Below, one piece after another: positions 25,001 to 31,664 of a stretch of DNA of 64,000 nucleotides (position 1 is the first letter of the stretch; each line of letters begins with the position of its first letter). The stretch comes from Saccharina japonica (lineage: Eukaryota; Sar; Phaeophyceae; Laminariales; Laminariaceae). The stretch is taken from positions 1 through 64,000 of the forward strand of contig MEHQ01003668.1 in the NCBI GenBank assembly GCA_008828725.1, written 5' to 3'. The translations under genes were made by a program, and so were the position numbers. The notes below the pieces were generated by a model. The model had not been told where the DNA came from and ran no database searches. It saw nothing but the letters and a program-made list of their open reading frames with translations.

Positions 25001-26606
25001 CTTTCTCGCCCGCTCTTCTCGAAGGTCGCCCCCCTCAGCCTCCGCCCGTGACTTTCCGCCCGCGCGCACTCTCGAGTCAAGCGCCGCCGCCGAGCGCAGC
25101 GACCTCCAAGTGCGTGGATCTTGAGGAGATATCTCGGCTCTACTGGCCGCTGAGGATGATATGCGTGGTGCTGTTCTGTATGTAATCTAGGTCGTGATCT
25201 GTCTGTAGATGATCTAGATCATGATATATCTGTAGATGATCGAGATCATAATCTATCCGTAGATGATCTAGATCATGATCTATCTGTAGATGGTCCAGAT
25301 AATGATCTACATGTAGATGCTATAGTCAAGATCATGATCTATCTGTAGATGATCTAGATCACGATCTATCTGTAGATGATCTAGATCATGATCTATCTGT
25401 AGATGGTCTAGATCATGATCTATCTGTAGATTATCTGTGAAAGGACTAATCCCACGGTAGGTAAGATTTGCAGTTAGTATTGGCCTTCTGAGGCGATTTT
25501 TTCTGATTCTGATTGGTCGAGCTTCTCAAGGGAGTACCTATCGGTTGTATATACTGTAGTATGATACGATGCAAGAAAATAGTGATTTAGTCTTACAGAT
25601 CTAGAGTTTAGTAGGTGGTAGCGAATACGACTCGTAGGAATGTTGGTCGGGTTTCGCGCGAAGAAATTTCTTCGAAGTTTATGTTTCGGGGTGAGACATT
25701 GGGCTCCTCATATACGAGAAGCTTAGACAATAAACCGCGACCCCTAGAAGGTGGCAGTGCTCCCCGGTATCATTTACGCGCACGACGAAAACGAAAAAAT
25801 AAATAAACACCATACACACCTAAAAATGTCAAAATAAAATAAATAAAGCCGGTGCGGTGCGTGGGATTGATGGACGAAATCCCGACTAAACAGGTTATTT
25901 TTACAGGTTTGTTTGGTTGGTTCTAGTATACCCCCTCCATCCCTCACAAGCGGTCCTTAGCACGATGCAGCTAGCTCAGCCTCCATGCGACTCGGCCAAC
26001 ATCTCAGGGCGCTTCGCGCTTGGTGCTAGCAATGTCTTCCGGGTCGGCGACAACCCGACATGCTCCGTCCCGGCATTTTAGGGATGCGAGGGTCTATGGT
26101 CGTACGACTACGGCCATGCATGAATATGAAGTACCCCCCCCCCCCCTACGCGAAACGTTTCTATGTAATATATGGAAACCCCTCCCCCGAAAAATGTGCG
26201 GCCAACTGTTGGAGATGTCTAATGTAGGAGTGAGTAACACGGTGCTCCGTCTCGAAAGGAATGCGTGGTCGATGGTAAAATGACTAAGGCAAGCAACAAA
26301 TGAGTACCCCCCCCCCCCCACCCCACCCGCCCCCCCCCCCCGCCCCCCGTCTCGAAAGATGTGCGTCGTCAATGACCAAAATACTAAGGCAAGCATCTAA
26401 ATGAGTACACCCCCTCCCCTCCTCGCCCCCCATTTCCTTTCTGGTGGTGCAACTCCCACAATTTCAGAACTCTGGTGAAGAAAGAGGGCGTGGGGGCCCT
26501 TTACCGCGGCATCGCCCCAGCCATGCTCCGGGCGTTCCCAGCTAACGCGGCGTGCTTTTTCGGGGTGGACTTAGCCAAGTCTGTCTTGGGCAAGGCTGGA
26601 CTGTAG
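1079..26606 (+). CDS. Mitochondrial carrier family protein, carnitine/acylcarnitine-carrier-like (gene span, 5' end outside window)
   Basis: Five exons (1079-1220, 4315-4439 or its copy 7378-7502, 20445-20548, 23099-23198, 26468-26606) splice in phase to about 202 residues covering the second and third carrier repeats. The repeat-2 signature is [13 protein letters not shown] and the repeat-3 signature is [14 protein letters not shown]. The block [12 protein letters not shown] near the C-terminus is typical of carnitine/acylcarnitine carriers and close relatives (SLC25A20 type). Such proteins are six-helix inner-membrane exchangers moving acylcarnitine and carnitine for fatty-acid oxidation. 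The first carrier repeat (about 100 residues) is missing and should lie upstream of base 1; exon 1 begins at a plausible acceptor after the third-base phase of a split codon. Introns reach 13-16 kb and are filled with repeats. Substrate is inferred from motifs only; an ornithine-type carrier is the main alternative. Confidence 0.88.
1509..1620 (+). repeat. Dispersed repeat, pair of 18050-18170
   Basis: Shared blocks include CACTCAGCTAGCAAA, GAAATCCTCGA and a following T-rich tract. The two copies sit in different introns of the carrier gene. Weaker relatives occur near 4945, 51465 and 63155. Nature unknown. Confidence 0.6.
1621..3430. other. No gene recognised (carrier intron 1)
   Basis: I find no open frame with recognisable protein features and no clear inverted or tandem repeat. 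Short frames on both strands are under 180 codons and compositionally random. The stretch around 2950-3070 is GC-rich but unassigned. Confidence 0.5.
3439..3990 (+). mobile_element. PolyC-family retroposon, split by a MITE
   Basis: This is a long copy of the dispersed polyC family (blocks CAAGTCCGCCTC, TCGGTGAAAACCCGACA, GTCTATGGTCATACGACTAC, then GAGTACG and C8). It is interrupted at 3688-3932 by MITE-T. Confidence 0.7.
3688..3932. mobile_element. MITE-T copy with GAGGG target duplication and known empty site
   Basis: Inverted ends ACGCATGCTAGGATAGAGGT and ACCTCTACCGTAGCACGCGT enclose 245 bp without a coding frame. GAGGG occurs at 3683-3687 and 3933-3937. The related sequence near 6985 reads GCGAGGGTCTATGG without the insert, which supports a 5-bp duplication. 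Confidence 0.8.
4014..4198 (+). mobile_element. PolyC-family retroposon
   Basis: It starts within the GGATGCAGCTCACCCTTCAT block, includes CGTCCCGGCCGTAATGATGC, and ends GAGTACACCCC. Its duplicate is at 7074-7262. Confidence 0.7.
4315..4439 (+). CDS. Carrier exon 2a
   Basis: The acceptor is ATGCGCAAG| after a T-rich tract and the donor is CCCGG|GTAAGC. The 125-nt exon encodes [20 protein letters not shown] and then [14 protein letters not shown], the matrix-helix region between repeat-2 helices. Phases (0 in, 2 out) match exons 1 and 3. An equivalent exon exists at 7378-7502; since 125 is not a multiple of three, only one can be used in a productive mRNA. Confidence 0.87.
4480..4840 (-). mobile_element. 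tRNA-derived SINE, reverse orientation
   Basis: Read on the minus strand it has a tRNA-like head at about 4835-4750, with B-box-like GTGGGTTCAAGCC. A body follows with ACCCCGGATCTGAGTTACGA, ending in an A-rich tail near 4480. The same body recurs at 7543-7905, 16137-16462, 16783-17035, 24345-24560 and 30547-30750. Confidence 0.75.
5284..6100. repeat. 240-bp tandem repeat, copy A
   Basis: Units start with ATCGGTTTCGCCGAAAAC near 5284, 5455, 5696 and 5936, so the spacing is 171, 241 and 240 bp. Each contains inverted GGTATACC and ACGGTATACCGT blocks. Long frames here are repeat artefacts. Confidence 0.88.
6338..6930 (+). mobile_element. TIR-600 element, right end truncated
   Basis: It begins GGGCAGCGGCCAAAAACAGG as in the complete copy at 9150-9762. 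The last 32 bp or so, including the right inverted terminus, is lost where the N occurs. Confidence 0.8.
7074..7262 (+). mobile_element. PolyC-family retroposon (duplicate)
   Basis: Duplicate of 4014-4198, ending GAGTACACCCCCC. A further 5'-truncated copy (6935-7050, ending in mixed C/A) directly precedes it. Confidence 0.7.
7378..7502 (+). CDS. Carrier exon 2b, duplicate of exon 2a
   Basis: This has the same 125-nt length, acceptor (GTGCGCAAG|) and donor (CCCGG|GTAAGC) as exon 2a, and encodes the same 41 residues. Two silent changes separate them (T/C in the Phe-Lys codons, A/G in Thr). Its pyrimidine tract is longer and uninterrupted. Including both exons would shift the frame. It could be a real mutually exclusive exon, a redundant copy, or a mis-assembled allele. 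Confidence 0.8.
7543..7905 (-). mobile_element. tRNA-derived SINE (duplicate of 4480-4840)
   Basis: Same reverse-oriented head, body and tail as the copy in duplication A, with few substitutions. Confidence 0.75.
8344..8880. repeat. 240-bp tandem repeat, copy B
   Basis: Three unit starts (about 8344, 8515, 8756) against four in copy A: one 240-bp unit was gained or lost after duplication. Confidence 0.85.
9150..9762 (+). mobile_element. TIR-600 element, complete
   Basis: A 613-bp element. The left end is GGGCAGCGGCCAAAAACAGG and the right end CCTTTTTTTGGCCGCTGCCC. The inverted similarity continues about 85 bp inward with an internal repeat of GGCCAAAA.CAGGTAC. No transposase frame, so non-autonomous. 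Both flanks are A-rich, so target duplication cannot be defined. Confidence 0.8.
9901..10523 (-). mobile_element. TIR-600 element, complete, inverted relative to 9150-9762
   Basis: It has the same termini and interior in opposite orientation, 138 bp from its neighbour, so the pair forms a large inverted repeat. It carries small differences such as an insertion near 10365. A decayed internal fragment of the family occurs near 51715-51835. Confidence 0.8.
10808..11535. repeat. TACTCGGAGTA palindromic satellite, two blocks
   Basis: Blocks at about 10808-11140 and 11268-11535 are built from imperfect palindromes (TACTCGGAGTACTTCGGGG, TACTCCGAGTA). They are separated by a spacer. Direct repeats flank them: TTTGGTCTTTCTTTTGGTGC near 10762 and a close match near 11650. 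A smaller block lies at 16470-16575. Confidence 0.85.
11832..12545. mobile_element. Foldback element with ~335-bp arms and 22-nt loop
   Basis: The left arm (about 11832-12173) is inverted as the right arm (12196-about 12545) with few mismatches. The loop is 12174-12195 and contains CCCATCAGCGTAAAAAG, a block that also occurs inside the arms. Read as RNA this would form a long near-perfect hairpin. A 25-bp direct repeat beginning GTTAGAATG.AAGATAGACG lies at 11817 and 12745. Confidence 0.9.
13226..13275 (+). repeat. Exon-3-like fragment (acceptor edge)
   Basis: It contains GGCGTATTTCGGAGCGTAC, identical over 19 bases to the start of carrier exon 3, followed by an A-rich run. It is not translatable as an exon beyond that. 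Confidence 0.6.
13331..15720. repeat. AT-rich degenerate tandem field built on CAATT/AATTG
   Basis: There are three zones. 13331-13960 has units around TCTATTAATTGGAATTGCCC. 13960-14480 has units around GAAACCTATTGACC. 15060-15420 has units of about 40 bp around TTAAATGGAATTGCCAGCAC. Unit lengths drift and no protein is recognisable; frames here are low complexity. Confidence 0.8.
16137..16462 (+). mobile_element. tRNA-derived SINE
   Basis: The head has an A-box-like TGGTCTGACAGG and B-box GGGTTCGAATCTCC. The body includes GACGAGAGGTGACGAGG, TTCTCGCGATAAAAATGCAA and CCCCGGATCTGAGTTACGAC. The tail is AAAATAAAATAAAATAAA. It is too diverged in the acceptor arm to be a working tRNA. Confidence 0.82.
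16690..16745 (+). repeat. Exon-3-like fragment (degenerate)
   Basis: GATGGTGGGTCAATAGATCC followed by CTTCGGAGCTTACGA resembles the exon 3 acceptor edge with several changes, followed by the shared AAACGGTGTCATAT block. Confidence 0.45.
16783..17035 (+). mobile_element. tRNA-derived SINE, second copy
   Basis: Head GGTCGCCCGGGTGGTCTAGC, B-box GGGGTTCGAGTCTCC and the same body. It is truncated after the GATCCCCGGCTGAGTGACGA block. Confidence 0.78.
17055..17155. mobile_element. MITE-G fragment
   Basis: TAATAGGACCTACGGTACAC followed by TTTTTACTAACAATATTTGG matches the interior of the MITE-G family; termini not clear. Confidence 0.5.
17225..17455 (+). mobile_element. SINE 3' fragments, two in tandem
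   Basis: Two copies of the body end (GGGCGAAGATAATAAATGGG, and CCCCGGATCTGAGTTACGAC to AATAAATGGGATGG) flank a C-rich tract at about 17308-17320. Confidence 0.65.
17560..17615 (+). repeat. Exon-3-like fragment
   Basis: AGTGGATGGACATATCCGTC then ACGTACTTCGGAGCGTACGA is a near copy of the exon 3 acceptor edge. Confidence 0.55.
17950..18010 (+). repeat. Exon-3-like fragment, best copy
   Basis: GGATGGTGGATGGACAGACA and GGTCCGTGACGTATATAC and TTCGGAGCGTACGA align with the exon 3 boundary (GGTGGATGGGCAG|GTCCGTG...TTCGGAGCGTACGAG), with small insertions. The AG acceptor is kept but the frame is lost. Confidence 0.65.
18270..18440 (+). repeat. CCAAGTGG/TGGGACAA dispersed repeat and weak exon-3-like fragment
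   Basis: TTGATAACTGGTCCCACGTA and TTGGGGACAAACCACTTGG recur at 46045-46130 and are related (inverted) to the tandem at 58690-59480. At 18398-18440, GGGTGGACAGATTCGTGGGG followed by GGAACGTACGAAA is a weak match to the exon 3 edge. Confidence 0.5.
19485..20306. mobile_element. Harbinger-like element, 822 bp, TTA target duplication
   Basis: Inverted termini GGGCCCATATTAACGAA / TTCGTTAATATGGGCCC are flanked by TTA at 19482-19484 and 20307-20309, as in PIF/Harbinger elements. The interior is GC-rich and contains a perfect hairpin at 19686-19711 (TGCGTCGGCGCG, 2-nt loop). A minus-strand frame (20116-19757) encodes a 119-residue Pro/Thr/Ala-rich peptide I do not recognise; it may be captured or residual coding DNA. 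A 201-bp derivative is at 40518-40718. Confidence 0.82.
20310..20425 (+). mobile_element. PolyC-family retroposon, 5'-truncated
   Basis: It begins GCAATGTCTGCCTGGCCGGT immediately after the Harbinger TTA and ends CGTACACCCCCC, 20 bp before exon 3. The exon 3 acceptor region abuts its C tail. Confidence 0.7.
20445..20548 (+). CDS. Carrier exon 3
   Basis: The acceptor is GGATGGGCAG| and the donor is TTTGCAG|GTGAGA. The 104 nt encode (G)[20 protein letters not shown] and [14 protein letters not shown], corresponding to the end of repeat 2 and the start of helix 5. It takes phase 2 and leaves phase 1, matching exons 2 and 4. Both edges of this exon have partial copies in the flanking introns. 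Confidence 0.87.
20549..22040 (+). repeat. GGTGTTGGT minisatellite containing repeats of the exon 3 donor edge
   Basis: Low-complexity (TTGGTG)n fills the intron, with a pure (TTG)n run near 21953-22030. Three degenerate copies of the exon 3 end plus splice donor occur at about 20719, 20915 and 21027. The first two keep GGAGG.TTTACAG/GTTTGCAG followed by GTG or GTGATA. Proline/threonine-rich 279- and 300-codon minus-strand frames are by-products. Confidence 0.88.
21225..21395 (+). mobile_element. SINE 3' fragment
   Basis: From GTCGACGAGGGAAGAAAG through GACCCCGGATCTGAGTTACG to ATAATAAATGGGAGG. No tRNA-like head. Confidence 0.7.
22650..22980 (+). mobile_element. Cluster of three nested polyC-family retroposons
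   Basis: A copy with 5' CTGCAGCTCACCCTCC ends in GAGTAC and C9 at 22811-22820. A short truncated copy (22830-22870) follows, then a third ending near 22978. The short copy is flanked by the perfect 10-bp direct repeat CTGGTTGGTA at 22820-22829 and 22871-22880, consistent with insertion of a 41-bp truncated element into an older one. Confidence 0.75.
23099..23198 (+). CDS. Carrier exon 4 (repeat-3 signature)
   Basis: The acceptor is TCCTATCGTACAG| and the donor is GCACG|GTGAGT. The 100 nt encode (G)[20 protein letters not shown] followed by [12 protein letters not shown](R). The Pro-Pro-Asp-Val-Ile-Lys-Ser-Arg core is the third carrier signature. Phases (1 in, 2 out) join exons 3 and 5. Confidence 0.9.
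23253..23352. mobile_element. MITE-G copy
   Basis: Ends CGGGGACC / GGTTCCCCG; interior CACCTACGGTACACAC and TTTTTACTAACAAAACTTGG. It lies just downstream of exon 4. Confidence 0.65.
23449..23557. mobile_element. MITE-G copy, opposite orientation
   Basis: CGGGGGGCCACAGTAAACAC to CTATTTACTATGGCCCCTCG with inverted termini about 17 bp long. Same family as 49174, 50941, 52461, 53151 and 59934. Confidence 0.78.
24195..24605 (+). mobile_element. GTGCCGG inverted-repeat element interrupted by a SINE
   Basis: Blocks AGCGCCGGTCCCTCTATAGT and ACCGGCACTATAACGGCAAC form internal inverted repeats. A SINE body (24345-24560, from CACAATTCGACGAGAGTCGA to AAATGGGATG) lies inside. A reverse copy of the host element is at about 47690-47880. 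Confidence 0.6.
24765..25440. repeat. GATCTAGATC satellite in two blocks around a GC-rich island
   Basis: Blocks at 24765-24898 and 25190-25440 repeat GATCTAGATCATGATCTATC and TGTAGAT about every 34 bp. The unit core is palindromic. The 24900-25185 island is GC-rich and holds a 62-codon plus-strand frame (24997-25185) of unknown meaning. Smaller blocks lie near 42040 and 60110-60230. Confidence 0.82.
25445..25725 (+). mobile_element. MITE-C copy
   Basis: TCCCACGGTAGGTAAGATTT, GCCTTCTGAGGC and, downstream, ATGTTGGTCGGGTTTCGCG recur at 44762-45010 (+) and, inverted, at about 46620-46870. Termini not resolved. Confidence 0.6.
25960..26310 (+). mobile_element. Two adjacent polyC-family retroposons
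   Basis: The first copy ends GAAGTAC then C13 near 26148. The second (about 26155-26310) contains GTGCTCCGTCTCGAAAGGAA and ends GAGTAC plus C11. More C-rich tract and another tail follow to 26420, directly before exon 5. Confidence 0.72.
26468..26606 (+). CDS. Carrier terminal exon 5
   Basis: The acceptor is CACAATTTCAG| and the stop TAG is at 26604-26606. It encodes (R)[40 protein letters not shown] and GKAGL. The [10 protein letters not shown] block and the length of tail after the last helix fit a carnitine/acylcarnitine-type carrier. The last ~45 bases with the stop codon were copied into the adjoining minisatellite. Confidence 0.9.
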
Positions 26607-27510
26607 GGACGGGGCCGCTGGGGGGAGGGACCCGATATGTGAGGATGGGGCCCCTAATGGGGGACCCAGTGTTTTGGACCTCGCAAAGTCGGTCTTGGGC
26701 ACGGCTGGGATGTAGAGGGGGGGGTTGGGGCCCCCGGTGGGGCACCCGGTGGGGCACCCGGTGTTTTGTACCTAGCCAAGTCTGTTGTGGACACGACTAC
26801 GGTGTAAGGATGGGCCCCCTGGGGTGGGACCCGACATGTGGAAATGGGGCCCCTGGTGGGGTACCCGGTGTTTTGGACCTAGCCAAATCGGTTTTTGGAT
26901 CCGACTGGGTGTAGGGATGGGCGCCATGAGACGGGATCTGACATGCGAACCGGCGTTTTGGACCTAGCCAAGTCGGGTTCGGGCTCGACTGAGATGTAGG
27001 GGTGGGCCCCCGGGGGTGGGACCCGGCATGTGGGAATGGGGCCCCTGGTGGGGGACCCTTTTGTTTTTGGCCTACCCAAGTCGATGCCGGGCGCGACTGG
27101 GATGTAAGGATGCCCCACCCGGCATGTTGGAATGGGGCCCCTGGTGGGGGACCCGGTGTTTGGACCTAATCAAATCAGTTTTGGGCCCGACTGGGATGTA
27201 GGGATGGGCCGCATGGTGCGGGACCCGCCATATGCATTTGAGGCCCTTGGTGGGGGACCCGATTTTTTTGACCTGGCCAAGTCGAGTTTGGGCCCGATTG
27301 GGATGTCGGGATGGGCCCCCTGGGGTGGGACCCGGCATATGAGAATGGGGCCCCTGGTGGGGCCCCGGTTTTTTTTTCTAGCCAAGTCGGTTTTGGGCCC
27401 GACTGGGATTCAGGGATGGGCCCCCTGGGGTGGGATCTGATATGTGGGAATGGGGCCCCTGGTGGGGGACCCGGTGATGTGGACCTCGAGAAGTCGGTCT
27501 AGGTCTTGAT
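26607..27510 (+). repeat. ~107-bp minisatellite derived from the end of carrier exon 5
   Basis: Nine downstream copies of the exon end (GACCTAGCCAAGTCGGTTTT, GGGATGTAGGGATGGGCC) have the TAGCCAAG anchor at about 26681, 26773, 26880, 26965, 27073, 27167, 27274, 27379 and 27486. Spacing is mostly 105-109 bp, with some 85-94. Each unit adds GGGCCCCTGGTGGGGGACCC. It lies in the 3' UTR or beyond. Confidence 0.92.
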
Positions 27511-27779
27511 TTGGCCAACGTGTGGATCTCTTCTGCACGCGACGGCGCTTATGATATGAACCCAATTGGGTGCTGAATATAGCGACCAACATAACGGTAT
27601 CTTTTCTGTTATCAACCGTCAGTATCCACGAGATGCGCGAGCGGTGAGCAGTACTGGCAGTGCACGGGTCCAGGATTTTGTTGGGCCCGTGCCATTCCGT
27701 TCCGTCCGCCCCGTCCTTTGGAGTAGACTCATTTCAATGTTACTCGCGCACCAATTTGTGTATTAGCGCCTGGGTCACG

Positions 27780-29345
27780 TACACAGTAACCGTTGCTGTC
27801 GGGTGAAACCGACGGGCGGGTAGTCAGGGTCCACATTACTGTTTTTTGTTTTTCGTTTCTTGAAACGACACTAAGAAGAATATGCCAAAATATATCAGTA
27901 CGTAGCCTTTTGTCGGTAGCGCGATGCCGACGGGCGGGAAGAGGTAGTGCGATACCGACGGGCTGACGGGCGGACAGTTGTGGAGGAGTTGAATGCTGGC
28001 CGTTTCTTAGGCTAATTTCATGCAGTGTACCCCTATTATGCCCTGCTACGATAGAGGTAGCACTTTTTGGCTGAAAATTGTTCTGAAGGATCGGGCTCCT
28101 TAACCCAAAATCGTCGTACTTTGACCCTTGCGGTGCAATATTGTTCATTGTATGCTTAGGCGATGGGATGGTTCATCGGGTAGCAACTTTATTAACAACC
28201 AAAACCAGTTTTTGGTGAGGTATAGCGCTCCTCACGGACCACCCTCGGAAACAACCATGGTGCACCGCTTACCGTAGCACGCGTCCTGTCCGAAATGTTG
28301 CGCGCAGCGACATCAGCAGAGCGCTTATTGTCAAGAGGGTTGAAACGCGCGTAGCCTGGTTTTTGTTGTTGCCTCTGAATGGGACCGAGAAGGGGGCGGC
28401 AATCGCCGTAGGTAACCGTTCGTCGGTAAGTCAATACCGATCGGTGGGCGGGCGAGCGGGTGGGCGGGCGGGCGCGCGGGCGGGCGGGCGGGGTGCAGCA
28501 GTTGAAAGGGTTACAGCCTATACGAAGCACGTGGTACCAAGGCGGGTTGTTTTTGGTTTTGGCGGCGAATTGAGACGTGTAAAAAGACGCCGAATTACTT
28601 TAAATGTCCCGCCGGCATATAGTGCGGTACCGACGGGCGGGTAGTTAAGCAATGGTCGGAATTCATTTATTTTTTGCCAAATTGCTTTAAATGCCTCGCC
28701 GGCATATAGTGCGATACGGACGGGCGGGCAATTATAAATGGTCGGAATTCACTTGTTTTGTTTGCCGAATTACTTTAAATGCCCCGACGGCATATAGTGT
28801 GATACCGACGGGCGGGCAGTTAGAAATTGTCGAAATTTCTGTTTTAGTTTATGCCCCGAAACAGCCCTGTGAAGAGGGCGGCAATCGCCGTTACTTTCCG
28901 AAGGTAGTCCAATATACCGACGGGCGAGCGGGCGTGCAGTTACGAAGGAGTTGGTATAGCCCCCCGAAATGCACGTGCAGCAGCAGCAGTAACACGATTC
29001 TTGCCAAGGGGTCAAATAGCACCTATATACTGTTTTTTTTTTGCTTCAAAACGTCACTGGGGAGAGGGCGGCAATCGCCATCATGTCTCCGTCGGTAAAT
29101 CTTTACCGACGGGCGGGCGAACGGGCGGGCGGGTAGGCCTCAGAGCGTGGGTAAAACAGTCGAGAGGGTTACAACATACTTTTGTTTTTTTTTTGGCCAA
29201 CATCACCACTGCGTGCAGATACAACTACAGCTGCACTCTCCTCCCGGTCGGTACTCGTATTCCAAGCACGTTTAGGAAGAGGGCGCTAGTTTTCCTATGC
29301 CACCATCGGTAGTTAAATACCGACGGGCGGGCGGACGGGCGGGCT
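27780..29345 (+). repeat. Degenerate GC-rich tandem field (CCGACGGGCGGGC)
   Basis: Units carry GAGGGCGGCAATCGCCGT, then TAAxTACCGACGGGCGGGCG, then an AT-rich spacer. CCGACGGGCG marks recur near 27905, 27955, 28630, 28720, 28805, 28920, 29105 and 29320. No coding signal. Confidence 0.8.
28045..28284. mobile_element. MITE-T copy
   Basis: TGCTACGATAGAGGTAGCAC at the left and ACCGTAGCACGCGT at the right; interior GGATCGGGCTCCTTAACCC. It is inserted inside the GC-rich tandem field. Confidence 0.78.
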
Positions 29346-29369
29346 ACCGACCGTGCGCGTGACTGGGGC

Positions 29370-29550
29370 TCTCCCCCCCTTGCTCCGTCCCGGCATTGTA
29401 GGAATGCGAGAGTCTATGGTCATACGACTACGGCCATGCATGAAACTGAAGTACACCCGCCCCCCGGCTGCTCCGTCTCCAAAGGGATGCGTGGTCAATG
29501 GTCAAATGACTAAGGCAAGCAACAAGAGTAGCCCCCCCCCCCCCCCCCGA
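29370..29550 (+). mobile_element. Two truncated polyC-family retroposons
   Basis: One starts at TGCTCCGTCCCGGCATTG and ends GAAGTACACCCGCCCCCC. The next starts CTGCTCCGTCTCCAAAGGGA and ends in C16. Both subfamilies sit side by side. Confidence 0.72.
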
Positions 29551-29582
29551 TCTGTGATGTCGATCGGAGCTCTACCCTGACA

Positions 29583-30545
29583 AATATGATGAGTGTTGCA
29601 TGGTGAGTGGATGCACTGGATCCCGCCCATTTCGAGTTCCCATTGGAACGTGAGCGAAATACGGAACTTTCTAAAAATCGCGTTCAAATGTTGGAATCCA
29701 CGCAATGTGTGGAATACCCTATACACCTGGTATACGTTCTATGTACTGTGCGGGTTTTTTGTGTAATCGTTTACGTTCCGGAAGGTGCTTGTTACGTACT
29801 TCGTTACGTGAAAAAAATGTCTTTCTTCGGGATTTTGCCTTAGGCGTACGTTTCTGTGGTGTTTTCTCTGCGTCTTGTTTACGTTCTCCAAGAGGTGTTT
29901 TTACTGTACACGGTCTGCAATTTCGCTCGCGTTCTCCCATAGACACCCGAAATGAGGAGGTTCCGCCTACAGTGGGTACCTGGTATATAATACCCGTTTG
30001 TTTCGGGATTGCCGGATGCCTTACTTTTTTCCTAAGATTCAGAGCGCGACAACACACCCAGAACGGGAGATTTACGCACCAAACTCAGTCCGAAAAAGAC
30101 CACTCTCGATTTTGAGGGCCCTTTTTGTTTGCGCAATTTTTGAATCCAGTTTTTGGAAGTTGACTTTTTGTTTTGGGATCGGGGGAAGGGATCGGGGGAA
30201 GAAAAGAAGAAAAACACAACGACCTAATCCGACGGCAATTTAGTTTTCTCAAACAGCATGCCAGGTAGCATTAAGTCATTTTATTGTTTGCTTTTCGAAG
30301 GACACCATGGTGTTGGGCGGCGGGCTGGCGGGCAACGCAGGCGGGGCTAGTTCGTAGGAACAGTTGGGTTGGATATTTGGTTTGCAGCGGTGGACCGTGC
30401 ACTCTCTCTCTCTCGTGTTTTATAGCGATACGCTACGTACTGAATTTGGAGTTTATGTTGGATGTTGTCTGCAGCGAACTGCACTCACTCACGGTTTGCG
30501 GATACACTACTTACTTCTACCCGGGATCGTTAAGGTCGAATATTT
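29583..30545. other. Unassigned, about 960 bp
   Basis: No recognisable gene or repeat. The longest frames (136 codons +, 112 codons -) overlap each other and show no family motif. Confidence 0.4.
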
Positions 30546-30546
30546 G

Positions 30547-30750
30547 TTTCCAGCGCAATTCGACGCGAGTCGACGAGGAGAGAAGAAAGGGGGCCGAAGT
30601 CTTCTCACGATAAAAATGCAAGAGGCACGAGTCGTAGTGGGGAAGAGGAAGACAATAGCCTACTGTGATGGCCCCGGATCTGAGTTACGACTTAGAAGTG
30701 AGAGATAAAAAGAAGGGCGAAGACAATAAAGGGTTGAAAATAAAATGTGA
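30547..30750 (+). mobile_element. SINE body, headless
   Basis: CGCAATTCGACGCGAGTCGA, CTTCTCACGATAAAAATGC and GGCCCCGGATCTGAGTTACG, ending GACAATAAAGGG. Confidence 0.7.
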
Positions 30751-30877
30751 GCTTCTCCCTCTTCGGGGAAACTCTAATGGTAATTCATATCGGGTGTCGT
30801 TTGCAGTGGTACTACATACTTGGTGATGGTTATAAAAGTACGTGGAAAAACAAGTGTATGTGTGGGGTGTGTACGCA

Positions 30878-31072
30878 TTAGCCGCATGCCATGGATGGCC
30901 GTAGTCGTATGACCATAGACCCTCGCATCCCTACGATATGCCGGCACGAAGCACGTTGGGTTTTCACCGACCAGGCAGGCATTGCTATGTATTGCTTGCA
31001 CCAAGCCCGAGGCGCCGTGAGGTGTTTGGTGAGTCGCATGAAGCATGGGCTGCACATCCTAACCAAAATCGT
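30878..31072 (-). mobile_element. PolyC-family retroposon, reverse orientation
   Basis: On the minus strand it runs from GGATGTGCAGCCCATGC through TCGGTGAAAACCCAACGTGC to GGTCATACGACTACGGCC and a degenerate CACACCCCAC tail. Confidence 0.7.
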
Positions 31073-31129
31073 TTGTGCGGCCGACTTTTTCTTGCATATG
31101 TATGACAGCGCCAAATTCGTGGGTTTGTT

Positions 31130-31395
31130 ATGGCCCAAGAATTCTGGATTAGTTTTTCACATGTAGACCCCTGGGTGGACTACCACCCTATCGTATAAAA
31201 TGCACAATGAAACCCAGTATGATACGAACGGTCAAACTCCTAAGCTACACCGTTCCTGTCCCCCCTGTTACTTCTTAATGAAAACCCCCTCCACACATTT
31301 TTCTCATCAGGCTAACCCGCGACCCTGATTGGGCCCGCTCCATTGTTTTAGCGGGGGTATCTTACACTCACAGAACCCAACAATCATACCGACTT
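31130..31395 (-). repeat. Split direct repeat B2
   Basis: Matches B1 at 31665-31935 over about 265 bp (for example TGGGTGGACTACCACCCTAT, ATCAGGCTAACCCGCGACCC) with scattered changes. Confidence 0.9.
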
Positions 31396-31442
31396 GTTGC
31401 AACCTTATTCCCCCCCTCTCTTGGGCGACAGGGTGGGCGGGT

Positions 31443-31664
31443 GGGAAAGTCGATCAATTGTAATGGGCACAATGTCGTCCGCTGAGCTACGAGCTCTCGC
31501 CGGTGCTACGTGCACCGACCGACTATGACCGGGGCAGCAGGTCTCGAGGCTACAACGCTCTGACCGTCTCATCTGCTGACCTCCCGGCTCCTCGCATCCC
31601 CGTTTTTTCGAATTCCGAAACGCCTCCACAAACTACACATCCCTTCGGGAGGTTACATTTTGTT
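31443..31664 (-). repeat. Split direct repeat A2
   Basis: Matches A1 at 37904-38120 (GGGAAAGTCGATCAATTG at one end, GGAGGTTACATTTTGTT at the other). It joins B1 directly. Confidence 0.92.

Noticed and set aside
26542..27592. Overlapping Gly/Pro/Trp-rich frames downstream of the carrier
   Set aside because: They are translations of the stop-region minisatellite.
29705..30115. 136-codon plus-strand frame
   Set aside because: A similar-length frame lies opposite, no family motif or splice support is visible, and composition is not coding-like.
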